This document shows positions 24,755-32,253 of a DNA stretch of 32,742 nt, piece by piece; the first letter of the stretch is position 1; each line of letters opens with the position of its first letter. The stretch covers positions 1 to 32,742 of the forward strand of contig NZ_QXGJ01000015.1 of the NCBI RefSeq assembly GCF_003952005.1, read 5' to 3'. Source of the DNA: Bifidobacterium callimiconis (GTDB lineage: Bacteria > Actinomycetota > Actinomycetes > Actinomycetales > Bifidobacteriaceae). The notes below the pieces were generated by a model. It saw nothing but the letters and a program-made list of their open reading frames with translations. It was not told where the DNA came from and did not search any database. The position numbers and the translations under genes were made by a program.

Positions 24755-25027
24755 GATTCGACAGGCGATGGCCCGGATTCCCGAGGCCATATGCAGAGCG
24801 TCGGTGCGTCGGGCGCATACGTGTGCAGGCGTGCACGGCGACGATGTGTGCGGCACGTGGAAGCGCGTGCGATGCGTGGGACGGTCGGATTCAGCGGATT
24901 GCGTTCATACTTTTCGCCGTTTCCCCTTCTCCAAGCGCCCGAGGGCGCCACGCGGAGTACGGTATTGTCATGCCGCATGCGTTTCGAAGCTTTGAGACGC
25001 AACGTGGAGAGAGAAGGTTAGGGGAAG
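24755..25027 (+). promoter_or_regulatory. Leader between riboswitch and crcB1
   Basis: No gene is convincing. It would hold the expression platform of the riboswitch. Several short GC stems exist (e.g. GGCGCATACGTGTGC near 24810-24830) and CGCCCGAGGGCG near 24938-24949, but I cannot single out the regulatory terminator. Near the start codon, GAGAGAAGG and AGGGGA can serve as ribosome binding site. Confidence 0.4.
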
Positions 25028-25654
25028 ATGAGCAAACCCATACGTCAACGTGCGGCCGGCACGGTCGCCGGTCAGGATCGTCCGCCGCTGGCCGATCCGA
25101 TGATCTATCTGGTGGTGTTCCTGGGCGGTTGCCTTGGCACGGGCATGCGATACGGGCTGACGTTGGCCAATTCGCCGGCCACGATCGTCGGTGCGCAGCC
25201 CAGCGTGTGGGATGCGATCCATCTGGGCACGTTCACCGCGAACATCGTGGCCTGTTTCGTGTATGCGTCGCTGAGCACGTATGTGTCGCGCGCCGCCTGG
25301 GTGCGCAAGCGCAGCCGTGATCTGGTGTCGCGCGGCTTCGGCATGGGCATGTGCGGCGGCCTGTCCACCATGAGCACGCTTGCGTTCGAGCAGCTTCGCG
25401 ATCTGGCTGCCGGCAATGTGTTCGGCGTGCTGGTGTATGTGCTGTTGAGTTTCGGTGTCGGCGTGGTGGCCGCGTATGGCGGTGTGCGCATGTCGCTGGC
25501 GATCACGCGCGTACGGGCCGATCACATGGCGTCGAGCGTGTGGGACGGCATGGCCGCGAGCGCGCCGGCCGCATCGTCGTCCTCGTCTTCGTCGGTGTCC
25601 GTTGATGAAGCGGATCGTGATTCCGCCAATGACGTCAAGGGAGGTGCGCGATGA
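25028..25654 (+). CDS. crcB1: Fluoride ion channel subunit CrcB/FluC 1
   Basis: Small four-helix membrane protein that lets fluoride out of the cell. 208 aa, longer than the usual 120-130 because of about 25 polar residues before helix 1 and a Ser-rich, charged tail of about 45 residues. Family motifs: GGCLGTGMRYG in helix 1, LGTFTANIVACF in helix 2, GMCGGLSTMSTLAFE in helix 3. Two-gene crcB loci in Gram-positives encode subunits of a heterodimeric channel. It overlaps crcB2 by 4 nt (ATGA), so translation is probably coupled, and it lies downstream of a probable fluoride riboswitch. Confidence 0.93.
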   Translation: MSKPIRQRAAGTVAGQDRPPLADPMIYLVVFLGGCLGTGMRYGLTLANSPATIVGAQPSVWDAIHLGTFTANIVACFVYASLSTYVSRAAWVRKRSRDLVSRGFGMGMCGGLSTMSTLAFEQLRDLAAGNVFGVLVYVLLSFGVGVVAAYGGVRMSLAITRVRADHMASSVWDGMAASAPAASSSSSSSVSVDEADRDSANDVKGGAR

Positions 25655-26037
25655 TGTTTCTCGCAACGGTATTGACGTTCCTTGGCGTGTGCGTGGCCGG
25701 CGGCCTTGGCGCCACCGCGCGGTTCGTGCTCGACACGGCCGTGAAACTGGCGTGGAAGAACGCGTTCCCGCTGTCCACGCTGATCATCAACATCATTGCG
25801 TCGTTCCTTGCCGGCATGGCGGGTGCGGCGGCCGTGGCGTCGGCGTTCCCGGAGCCGTGGCATCTTATGGCCGTCACCGGTTTCCTCGGCGGCCTGTCCA
25901 CGTTCTCCACCGCCATCAACGAGGTGGTGACGCTCGGTCGTGGCGAGCACAAGGCCATGGCCGGCTACTATCTGATCGCCTGCATCGTGGTGCCGGTGGT
26001 CTGCGCCGCGCTTGGCTGGCAGCTGATGGGCGTGTGA
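25651..26037 (+). CDS. crcB2: Fluoride ion channel subunit CrcB/FluC 2
   Basis: Partner of CrcB1, 128 aa, the standard length. Four hydrophobic helices; motifs GGLGATARFVLD (helix 1), LSTLIINIIASFLAG (helix 2, with the conserved Asn) and GFLGGLSTFSTAINE (helix 3, with the Phe-Ser-Thr break that forms the pore). ATG 25651 overlaps the stop of crcB1, and GGGAGGTG inside the end of crcB1 supplies the ribosome binding site. Its stop codon is one nucleotide from the stop of the convergent ClC gene, with no terminator between. Confidence 0.95.
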   Translation: MMFLATVLTFLGVCVAGGLGATARFVLDTAVKLAWKNAFPLSTLIINIIASFLAGMAGAAAVASAFPEPWHLMAVTGFLGGLSTFSTAINEVVTLGRGEHKAMAGYYLIACIVVPVVCAALGWQLMGV

Positions 26038-26038
26038 G

Positions 26039-27793
26039 CTATCCGCGGCACAGGGTGGCGAGCGCGGAGCGGGCGGCGGATTCGGAGCATTCGCTGAACA
26101 GCACGACTACGTAGTCGCCGGCGAGGATCACGGAACTTGGGTTGGGTACGAAGTCTCGGCTGCCGCGGCGAACCGTGATGATCATCATGCCGTCGGGCAG
26201 TGGTGCGGTGCCGAGCGCTGATCCGGCCAGGCGGCTGCCGATCTCTACCGGGTATTCGACGACGCCGCTGCGGATGGCGGTCGGCTGCGCGCCGGCGTCG
26301 CCGTCGTTGTTTGGATGACCGGCTTGGTATCGGTCGAGCAGTACTTCGTAGATCGGTTTCGTGTTGCATACGTCGGCCACGAACAGCGCGATCAGTACGC
26401 AGGCGGCCACGGGCAGCATGTGCGTGATGTTGCCGGACATCTCGACGATCAGCAGGATCGACGTGATCGGCGCCTTGGTGGCGGCGGCGAGTGTGCCGGC
26501 CATGCCGATCACGGCGAACACGGACACGTACTGCGTATCTAGGGCGATCGGCAGGTCGGGCATGCCGCCCAGTGTGGCCACGAGTGCGCCGGTGATCGAG
26601 CCGACCGCGAGGATCGGCATGAAGATGCCGCCGGGGGCGCCGCTGGCGAAGCTGGTCGCGGTAAATAGCATTTTGACGATCAATAATGCTGCGAGCAGTC
26701 CGAGTCCGGCGCCGCCGCGTTCCATGAAGGCGATGAGGTTTTCGCCGCCGCCGAGCGTGAGCGGCAGCAGCATGCCGCACGGCAGCGCCACGGCGAGGGA
26801 GATGATGGGGCGTGCCATGGCGGGGACGTGGCTCATCAGTGTCTGCAGTCCGAGCAGCAGACGGTTCATGGCCACTCCGATCACGCCGGTGGCCAGTCCG
26901 AGCGGCAGCAGCCACCAGTAGTGGGTCAGCGGCAGCTGTTGAATGGTGGCGAAGTCGAGGACCGGGCGGAGACCGAAGCAGTATTTGGCCACGAAGTCGC
27001 TAGTGAGGGATGCGCTCATGGCGGTGAGCAGGATCGTGGGGGAGAAGCTGCGGTGGATCTCCTCGAGTGCGAACATGGCGCCGGACAGGGGTGCGCAGAA
27101 TGCCGCGGACAGGCCTGCCGCCGCGCCGGACGTGATCAGTGCGTTGCGATCCACCTGACCGTGCGCGAGTCGCCCGCCTGTCGCCTGACTGGTGGCGGCG
27201 CCGATCTGTACGGACGGGCCTTCGCGGCCCATTGACAGGCCGAACAGTCCGCAGAGCAGTCCGCCGGCGTAGCGCACCACGAGAATCGACCATGATCGCA
27301 TGCGCATGCCGCGCGTCACCACGCCTTCGGTCTGTGGGATGCCGCTGCCGGATGCCATGGGCTCCCAGCGGATCAGCCATGCGACGAACAGTCCGGCGAG
27401 TACGGCGGCCGCGGCCCATGCGGCGATCCAGAGCGGGTTGTCGCGCAGCCACGCGTACATGGCCGTGGCGAACTTCGTGCCATAGCCGATACCAAGACGG
27501 TAGAGCACCACGAGCAGGCCGACGGCGAATCCGCTGATGATGCCCTTGGCGGCGATGCGCCATTTCACGCGGCTGAAGTCGGAGAGGAAACGGTGGATCT
27601 GCGCCTGGCGACGGTGTGGGCTGCGCGGCACGTTTTGTTTGCGTGAAGCATGGGATTCAGACGATGTTTCACGTGAAACATTCCGTGAAACAGTGGAGGT
27701 GTTTTGTGTGGAGGCGTGTTGTGCGTCCTGGTCGTTGTGTGAAACGTTGTCTGCATCGTTCTGTGGAACGTCATGCTGATCCGAACCGCTCAT
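26039..27793 (-). CDS. ClC-family chloride channel/antiporter with C-terminal TrkA-C domain
   Basis: Membrane anion transporter of about 584 aa. Residues 1-70 are a polar Asn/Ser/Arg-rich tail; the ClC core has about 10-12 hydrophobic helices with filter motifs GSGIPQTEG, GREGPSVQIGA (gating Glu) and GGIFMPILAVG. After the core a C-terminal domain of about 80 residues (GSALGTAPLPDGMMIITVRRG...ILAGDYVVVLFSE) resembles the TrkA-C regulatory domain. The GSGIP filter with Ser is the chloride-type, not the CLC-F fluoride type, so a fluoride role cannot be claimed from motifs. Start ATG 27793 has AAGGAG 7 nt upstream; an in-frame ATG at 27799 and one at 27823 are weaker. The N-terminal codons contain a perfect parS site. 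Confidence 0.93.
   Translation of the reverse strand: MSGSDQHDVPQNDADNVSHNDQDAQHASTQNTSTVSRNVSRETSSESHASRKQNVPRSPHRRQAQIHRFLSDFSRVKWRIAAKGIISGFAVGLLVVLYRLGIGYGTKFATAMYAWLRDNPLWIAAWAAAAVLAGLFVAWLIRWEPMASGSGIPQTEGVVTRGMRMRSWSILVVRYAGGLLCGLFGLSMGREGPSVQIGAATSQATGGRLAHGQVDRNALITSGAAAGLSAAFCAPLSGAMFALEEIHRSFSPTILLTAMSASLTSDFVAKYCFGLRPVLDFATIQQLPLTHYWWLLPLGLATGVIGVAMNRLLLGLQTLMSHVPAMARPIISLAVALPCGMLLPLTLGGGENLIAFMERGGAGLGLLAALLIVKMLFTATSFASGAPGGIFMPILAVGSITGALVATLGGMPDLPIALDTQYVSVFAVIGMAGTLAAATKAPITSILLIVEMSGNITHMLPVAACVLIALFVADVCNTKPIYEVLLDRYQAGHPNNDGDAGAQPTAIRSGVVEYPVEIGSRLAGSALGTAPLPDGMMIITVRRGSRDFVPNPSSVILAGDYVVVLFSECSESAARSALATLCRG
27665..27680. other. parS chromosome-partition site (ParB binding)
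   Basis: TGTTTCACGTGAAACA is a perfect 16-bp palindrome identical to the actinobacterial core GTTTCACGTGAAAC and matching the B. subtilis consensus TGTTNCACGTGAAACA. It lies within the coding sequence for the polar N-terminal tail of the ClC protein, where the codon constraint is weak. Half-site-like GTGAAAC or GTGGAAC strings recur at about 27684, 27739 and 27762. Confidence 0.88.
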
Positions 27794-27974
27794 GCCCATC
27801 TCCTTCGTCGCCGCGTCCAGCATACGCCGTGTGGGATGGTGCGGCCTTCTTTGAACGCGTTATCGGTTTTGGTTATTGCCGATCGACGCCGAAATATGGG
27901 CGGCTTTGCGTGTCCGTAACGTGGCGTTCATAGCATTGGGCGTTACGTGTCCTATCATCTGCGCTTCATGGGTC

Positions 27975-27990
27975 CGTTTCACGTGGAACG
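27975..27990. other. Second, imperfect parS-like site
   Basis: CGTTTCACGTGGAACG keeps the central TTTCACGTG and differs from parS at the two outer bases and one inner base. It is 310 bp from the perfect site, in the promoter region of pdxS. Confidence 0.6.
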
Positions 27991-28056
27991 TGGTGAGGAT
28001 GAATGACGATCGGCTGGATTGGCCGACGACCGACAAAGGATAAAAAGGGGAATAGC

Positions 28057-28932
28057 ATGGCCGAGAACAGGTCTGAGCTGAACAAGAACCTTGCCCAGAT
28101 GCTCAAGGGCGGCGTGATCATGGACGTGACCACGCCCGAGCAGGCGCGAATCGCTGAGGATGCCGGTGCGTGCGCCGTGATGGCGCTGGAGCGCATTCCG
28201 GCCGACATCCGTGCCGCCGGTGGCGTCTCCCGCATGTCCGATCCGGCCATGATCAAGGGCATTCAGGAGGCCGTGTCCATCCCGGTGATGGCCAAGGTGC
28301 GTATCGGCCACATCGCCGAGGCCCGCATCCTGCAGGCCATCGAGATCGACTACATCGACGAGTCCGAGGTGCTGTCCCCGGCCGACGACGTCTACCACAT
28401 CGACAAGACCCAGTTCGACGTGCCGTTCGTGTGCGGCGCCAAGAATCTGGGCGAGGCCCTGCGCCGCATCGCCGAGGGCGCCGCCATGATCCGTACCAAG
28501 GGTGAGCCCGGCACTGGTGACGTGATCCAGGCCGTGCGTCACATGCGCACCATGAACAAGCAGATCCGCGAGCTCGTGGGCCTGCGCGACGACGAGATCT
28601 TCGAGGCCGCCAAGCAGCTGGCTGTGCCCTACGATCTGGCCAAGTACGTGCACGACAACGGCCGCCTGCCCGTCGTGAACTTCGCCGCCGGCGGTGTGGC
28701 CACCCCGGCCGACGCCGCCCTGATGATGGAGCTTGGCGCCGAGGGCGTGTTCGTGGGTTCCGGCATCTTCAAGTCCGGCGACCCGGCCAAGCGCGCTGCC
28801 GCCATCGTTCAGGCCACCGCCAACTGGCAGGACGCCGATCTGCTGGCCAAGCTCTCCGAGAACCTCGGCGAGGCCATGGTCGGTATCAACGAGGACGAGA
28901 TCGAAACCATCATGGCCGCCCGCGGCGAGTGA
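28057..28932 (+). CDS. pdxS: Pyridoxal 5'-phosphate synthase, synthase subunit PdxS
   Basis: TIM-barrel subunit that builds PLP from ribose 5-phosphate, glyceraldehyde 3-phosphate and ammonia; forms a dodecamer decorated by PdxT. 291 aa, standard. Highly conserved blocks: [20 protein letters not shown] near the N-terminus with the active Asp, [33 protein letters not shown] (first catalytic Lys), and the phosphate-binding [14 protein letters not shown] plus FVGSGIFKS. Start ATG 28057 has AAGGGG 6 nt upstream. pdxT follows after 87 nt in the same direction. Confidence 0.97.
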   Translation: MAENRSELNKNLAQMLKGGVIMDVTTPEQARIAEDAGACAVMALERIPADIRAAGGVSRMSDPAMIKGIQEAVSIPVMAKVRIGHIAEARILQAIEIDYIDESEVLSPADDVYHIDKTQFDVPFVCGAKNLGEALRRIAEGAAMIRTKGEPGTGDVIQAVRHMRTMNKQIRELVGLRDDEIFEAAKQLAVPYDLAKYVHDNGRLPVVNFAAGGVATPADAALMMELGAEGVFVGSGIFKSGDPAKRAAAIVQATANWQDADLLAKLSENLGEAMVGINEDEIETIMAARGE

Positions 28933-28960
28933 TCGGATCGTTCTCGAACTGACATTGTCT

Positions 28961-28983
28961 GGCTCCCTTCTTTGAGGGGAGCC
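28961..28983 (+). terminator. Hairpin between pdxS and pdxT
   Basis: GGCTCCC (28961-28967) pairs with GGGAGCC (28977-28983) around a 9-nt loop, then ATTAATATTC. The stem resembles the GGGAG family. As the T-tail is poor it may only lower pdxT expression relative to pdxS. Confidence 0.5.
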
Positions 28984-29019
28984 ATTAATATTCATCGTTT
29001 CGTGTAAAAGGACACAACA

Positions 29020-29640
29020 TTGGTAGTAGCCGTTGAATACATCTCCAAGGAGGAGTCCGACGAGGCTGAATCCGCCAAGCATGGCGTGACGGGCATCCTC
29101 GCCGTGCAGGGCGCGTTCGCCGAGCACGCGGCCATGCTCGACCGTCTGGGCGCGCAGTGGAAGCTGCTGCGTGCGGCCGAGGACTTCGACGAGTCGATCG
29201 ACCGCGTGATCCTGCCCGGCGGCGAGTCCACCACGCAGGGCAAGCTGCTGCACTCCACCGGACTGTTCGATAAGATCGCCGCGCACATCGCCGCCGGCAA
29301 GCCCGTGTTCGGCACCTGCGCCGGCATGATCCTGCTGGCCAAGAAGCTCGACAACGACGACAACGTGTACTTCGGCGCGCTCGACGCCGTGGTGCGCCGC
29401 AACGCGTACGGCCGTCAGCTCGGCTCGTTCGCCGCGAACGCCGACTTCGGCGACATCAAGGACTTCCCGCTGGTGTTCATCCGCGGGCCGTTCGTCGTGT
29501 CCGTCGGCCCGGACGCCACCGTGGAGACCGAGGTGAACGGCAACGTGGTGGGCCTGCGTCAAGGCAACATCATCGCCACCGCCTTCCACCCCGAACTCAC
29601 CGACGACACCAGGATTCACGAGCTTTTCCTGAGCTTGTGA
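29020..29640 (+). CDS. pdxT: Pyridoxal 5'-phosphate synthase, glutaminase subunit PdxT
   Basis: Class I glutamine amidotransferase that feeds ammonia to PdxS. The conserved domain starts at TGILAVQGAFAEHA; motifs are LPGGESTT, the nucleophile Cys in FGTCAGMILLA, and the catalytic His-Glu in AFHPELTDD. About 206 aa when started at TTG 29020, which has AAAGGA 9 nt upstream; this adds about 20 acidic residues before the domain. A GTG directly before TGILAVQG has no ribosome binding site. The 3' end (CCTGAGCTTGTGA) is repeated 30 bp downstream, in the repeat region. Confidence 0.95.
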   Translation: MVVAVEYISKEESDEAESAKHGVTGILAVQGAFAEHAAMLDRLGAQWKLLRAAEDFDESIDRVILPGGESTTQGKLLHSTGLFDKIAAHIAAGKPVFGTCAGMILLAKKLDNDDNVYFGALDAVVRRNAYGRQLGSFAANADFGDIKDFPLVFIRGPFVVSVGPDATVETEVNGNVVGLRQGNIIATAFHPELTDDTRIHELFLSL

Positions 29641-29673
29641 AAGGAACGGAAGCACTGCCTGAGCTTGTGAGGC

Positions 29674-29850
29674 TGAGCCGTTAAGCGGACAGTCCAGTGG
29701 ACTGTCCGTAGGCGATGCGAGCGCGACGCGTCGAGCGCGAGGTGGGGATTGAGCCCGCCGGAGGGCGGTCCGTCAGAAGTGTGAGCCGTTAAGCGGACAG
29801 TCCAGTGGACTGTCCGTAGGCGATGCGAGCGCGACGCGTCGAGCGCGAGG
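29674..29850. repeat. Two 69-bp direct repeats, 108-bp period
   Basis: 29674-29742 and 29782-29850 are identical over 69 bp, separated by 39 bp. Each contains a 23-bp palindrome (CGGACAGTCCA around one G) and then CGACGCGTCG. On the minus strand an open frame would read through both copies, which explains possible annotation of a spurious protein here. Confidence 0.92.
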
Positions 29851-29862
29851 CCTGCCCAAGCT

Positions 29863-30170
29863 CCTATGGGTCCACAGCAATCATCGGGCCGCCGATTGAA
29901 TGCGAGGTCGGCCCGAGGTCTTATCCGTCGAGTCGATTCCCTGATAGAACGGTATCGAGGCTCTATACGTTCCATAAGGGGCGTAGCGATCATCGGGACG
30001 CCGATCGGAGTGCAAATCGGCCTAAGGGTTCCACGGGGTTCCGTAGGCCCTTGCGCCCGTTGACTAGGCAAGTTCGCCTCGGTGCCGTACGCACTCTCAT
30101 ACCATCGAGGGCTCCGATCAAGCGCGAGGCCGATTCGGGGCCTGCTGACAGCATTCATGCCGATATTTTC
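29863..30170. repeat. Degenerate repeats related by ATCATCGGG...CCGAT
   Basis: Two clear copies share ATCATCGGG(N)CGCCGAT, then TCGGCC and AGG: one from 29880, one from 29989, 109 bp apart. A third, weaker copy lies near 30105-30140. No start codon or ribosome binding site supports a gene. Confidence 0.6.
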
Positions 30171-30216
30171 CTCGAACCGCGGTGGTGCAGCGGCGTCGGC
30201 CTTGCGCCTTACCTTT

Positions 30217-30518
30217 GACTCCCCTTCCCTGAGGGGAGCTGTCGGAGCAGCCGACTGAGGGGAGCCAGTCCGATCATCCCGGTTCCCGACGCTGTTTTTC
30301 GGGCTCGTCGGCGTGGGGATCCCTCCCTCTGTCACGACATACGTCGTGACATCTCCCTCCCATGGAGGGAGAACGGGTCCATTCCTTTGTGCTCCCTCCC
30401 GGGGAGGGAGCTGGCCGGCGAAGCCGGACTGAGGGAGGGAATCCGTCCCGATCAGGTTCCGAATCCCTCCCTCTGTCACGACGCACGTCGTGACATCTCC
30501 CTCCATGGGAGGGAGAAC
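30217..30518. repeat. Cluster of GGGAG modular repeats
   Basis: One unit at 30217-30266 (CCCCTTCCCTGAGGGGAGCT, mini-hairpin, GACTGAGGGGAGCC) and three half-units at 30321-30374, 30389-30439 and 30465-30518. The first and third are near copies (TGTCACGAC, mini-loop, GTCGTGACATCTCCCTCC, GGAGGGAGAAC); the middle one is the inverted AGCT type with a GGCCGGCGAAGCCGGAC mini-hairpin. Confidence 0.85.
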
Positions 30519-30521
30519 ACA

Positions 30522-30557
30522 GGAATGGGTCGTCACGGATCATTGACGTACCCGCAG
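30522..30557. repeat. Eroded single copy of the 36-bp palindrome
   Basis: The right half (TGACGTACCCGCAG) matches the array half-site at 13 of 14 positions; the left half matches at about 8 of 14 and keeps GGGTCGTCA with the correct 36-bp frame. No neighbouring unit at 52 bp is visible. Confidence 0.55.
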
Positions 30558-30573
30558 CGAAGCGCGTTCGCCG

Positions 30574-30597
30574 CCGGATCCGGATCCGGATCCGGAT
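30574..30597. repeat. Hexanucleotide repeat (CCGGAT)4
   Basis: Four exact copies of CCGGAT end 4 nt before the stop codon (minus-strand gene) of the aldehyde dehydrogenase. It could vary in copy number by slippage. Confidence 0.9.
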
Positions 30598-30600
30598 CGC

Positions 30601-31989
30601 TCAGAACGTGCCGTCGATGTCGGCTACGGCGACGACCTTCTGGTTCACGAACTCCTTGAGTCCCAGGTCGAGCAGCTCGTGTCCGTATCCGGAGTTCTTC
30701 ACGCCGCCGAACGGAATGTCGGCCGCGACGACGGTCGGATGATTGATGGCGACCATGCCCGTGTCGAGGCGGCGGGCCACCTGCTGCGCGTGGTGGATGT
30801 CCCTGCTGAACACCGAACCGCCCAGTCCGAACGGGGAGTCGTTGGCGATGCGCACGGCGTCGTCCTCGTCCTTGGCACGGTAGACCTGCGCGACCGGTCC
30901 GAAGAACTCGGTGTGGAAGGCGTCGTTGTCCTCGGTGATGCCGGTGACGATCGCCGGCGGGAAGAACGCGCCTTGTTCGGGCACCTCAGCCAGATATTCG
31001 ACCTTGGCGCCCTGTTCCACAGCGGAGGCCACCTGCTGCTTCAGCTTCTCGACGGCGCCCGTGCTGGACAGCGGCGCGAGCGTGGTCTTCGGATCGGTGG
31101 GATCGCCGGCCACCAGCTTGGACGCGCCCTCGCGGTACCGGGCGAGGAAGCGGTCGTAGACGGCGTCGGCCACGATCAGGCGCTTCGACGAGACGCACAC
31201 CTGACCGGCGTTCCAATTGCGGCCGAACACCGCCCAGTCGGCGGCCTTGTCCACGTCGGCGTCGTCCAGCACGATGAACGCGTCGGCGCCGCCGAGCTCC
31301 AGCGTGCTCTTCTTGAGATGCTTCGCGGCGAGCGACGCCACGATGCTGCCGGCCTTCTCCGAACCGGTGAGCGCAACGCCGCGCACGTACGGGCTGGCGA
31401 TGACGTGCTCGGTGAGATTGTGCGGCAGATACAGGTTGGTGAGCAGACCCTTGGGCGCACCGGCCTCGAGGAACAGCTGCTCCATACGGGCCGCGCTCTG
31501 CGGCACGTTCGACGCATGCTTGAGCACGACCACGTTGCCGGCAGTCGCCTGCGGCGCGGTGATGCGCACGACCTGGTAGTACGGGAAGTTCCACGGTTCG
31601 ACGGCGAAGACCACGCCCATCGGGTCGTTGACCAGCTGCACGTCGGTGTCGCCGTACCCCTGGGCCGGGATCAGGCGCGGGGCCAGCAGCGCCTCGCCGT
31701 GCTTCACGTAGTAGCGCAGCATGCCCACGCACAGGTCGACTTCGGCCTCCGCCTCGGCCGTGATCTTGCCCATCTCCAGGGTGAGCGTCGCGGCGTAGTC
31801 GCTGCGGTTCTTCTCGAGGATGTCCGCGGCCTTGGCCAGCACGGCCACGCGATCGGCGATCGGCTTGTTCCTCCATTCGAGGAACGTGTCGTGCGCGGTC
31901 TGCAGCGCGGCATCCACTTCGGCTTCGGTGGCGTCCGGGAACGTCGTGATGGTCTGTTCGGTGTATGGATCGATTGTGGCGTATACCAT
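30601..31989 (-). CDS. NAD(P)-dependent aldehyde dehydrogenase, succinate-semialdehyde type
   Basis: Oxidises an aldehyde to the acid, 462 aa. Family motifs: PWNFPYYQ with the catalytic Asn region, FTGSEKAG-like ALTGSEKAG (cofactor), LELGGADAF with the general-base Glu, GQVCVSSKR with nucleophile Cys265, and EFFGPVAQVY. The closest family by motif pattern is succinate-semialdehyde dehydrogenase (GabD-like), but specificity cannot be proved. ATG 31989 has AAGGGGA upstream. Two LacI-operator-like sites lie in the upstream region. A second aldehyde dehydrogenase with the same C-terminus begins to appear at 32682, so two paralogues are adjacent on this strand. Confidence 0.93.
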   Translation of the reverse strand: MVYATIDPYTEQTITTFPDATEAEVDAALQTAHDTFLEWRNKPIADRVAVLAKAADILEKNRSDYAATLTLEMGKITAEAEAEVDLCVGMLRYYVKHGEALLAPRLIPAQGYGDTDVQLVNDPMGVVFAVEPWNFPYYQVVRITAPQATAGNVVVLKHASNVPQSAARMEQLFLEAGAPKGLLTNLYLPHNLTEHVIASPYVRGVALTGSEKAGSIVASLAAKHLKKSTLELGGADAFIVLDDADVDKAADWAVFGRNWNAGQVCVSSKRLIVADAVYDRFLARYREGASKLVAGDPTDPKTTLAPLSSTGAVEKLKQQVASAVEQGAKVEYLAEVPEQGAFFPPAIVTGITEDNDAFHTEFFGPVAQVYRAKDEDDAVRIANDSPFGLGGSVFSRDIHHAQQVARRLDTGMVAINHPTVVAADIPFGGVKNSGYGHELLDLGLKEFVNQKVVAVADIDGTF

Positions 31990-32073
31990 GGTTTCCCCTT
32001 CCGGTTGTCGTCGTCGGCAACCAATGTCAATGGTATTGATGAATGGATGTCATTGGTAGTGTTTTCTGCTTAA

Positions 32074-32090
32074 TGAGAAAACGCTTACCA
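32074..32090. promoter_or_regulatory. LacI-family operator-like site 1
   Basis: TGAGAAAACGCTTACCA on the plus strand; its complement TGGTAAGCGTTTTCTCA has the central CG and A/T-rich arms of LacI/CcpA-type operators. It is 85 bp upstream of the aldehyde dehydrogenase start. Confidence 0.5.
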
Positions 32091-32239
32091 AAGATATGGC
32101 GTCGTATTGTCAGTACGATCGTGGCTATATATACTCTATTTCTCTGGATAATTATTGAAATATAAGTGATAGACGAACGTGATCCCGACGTTGCCGTCAC
32201 CGTGCAAACCGTCGCTGAATAATACTGCAATCTTTATTT

Positions 32240-32253
32240 GGAAAACGCTTTCC
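32240..32253. promoter_or_regulatory. LacI-family operator-like site 2
   Basis: GGAAAACGCTTTCC, symmetric except for two central-flanking bases, with central CG. About 160 bp from site 1, in the AT-rich gap between the two aldehyde dehydrogenase genes. Confidence 0.5.

Noticed and set aside
24633..24995. 120-residue forward frame upstream of crcB1
   Set aside because: It coincides with the riboswitch and leader and starts in the aptamer; codon use is unlike the real genes.
26039..27793. ClC protein as a fluoride-specific CLC-F antiporter
   Set aside because: The filter reads GSGIP and the gating segment GREGP, the chloride type; only context suggests fluoride.
29616..30536. 306-residue reverse open frame
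   Set aside because: It runs through the 69-bp repeats and GGGAG hairpins, overlaps the end of pdxT, and has no family features.
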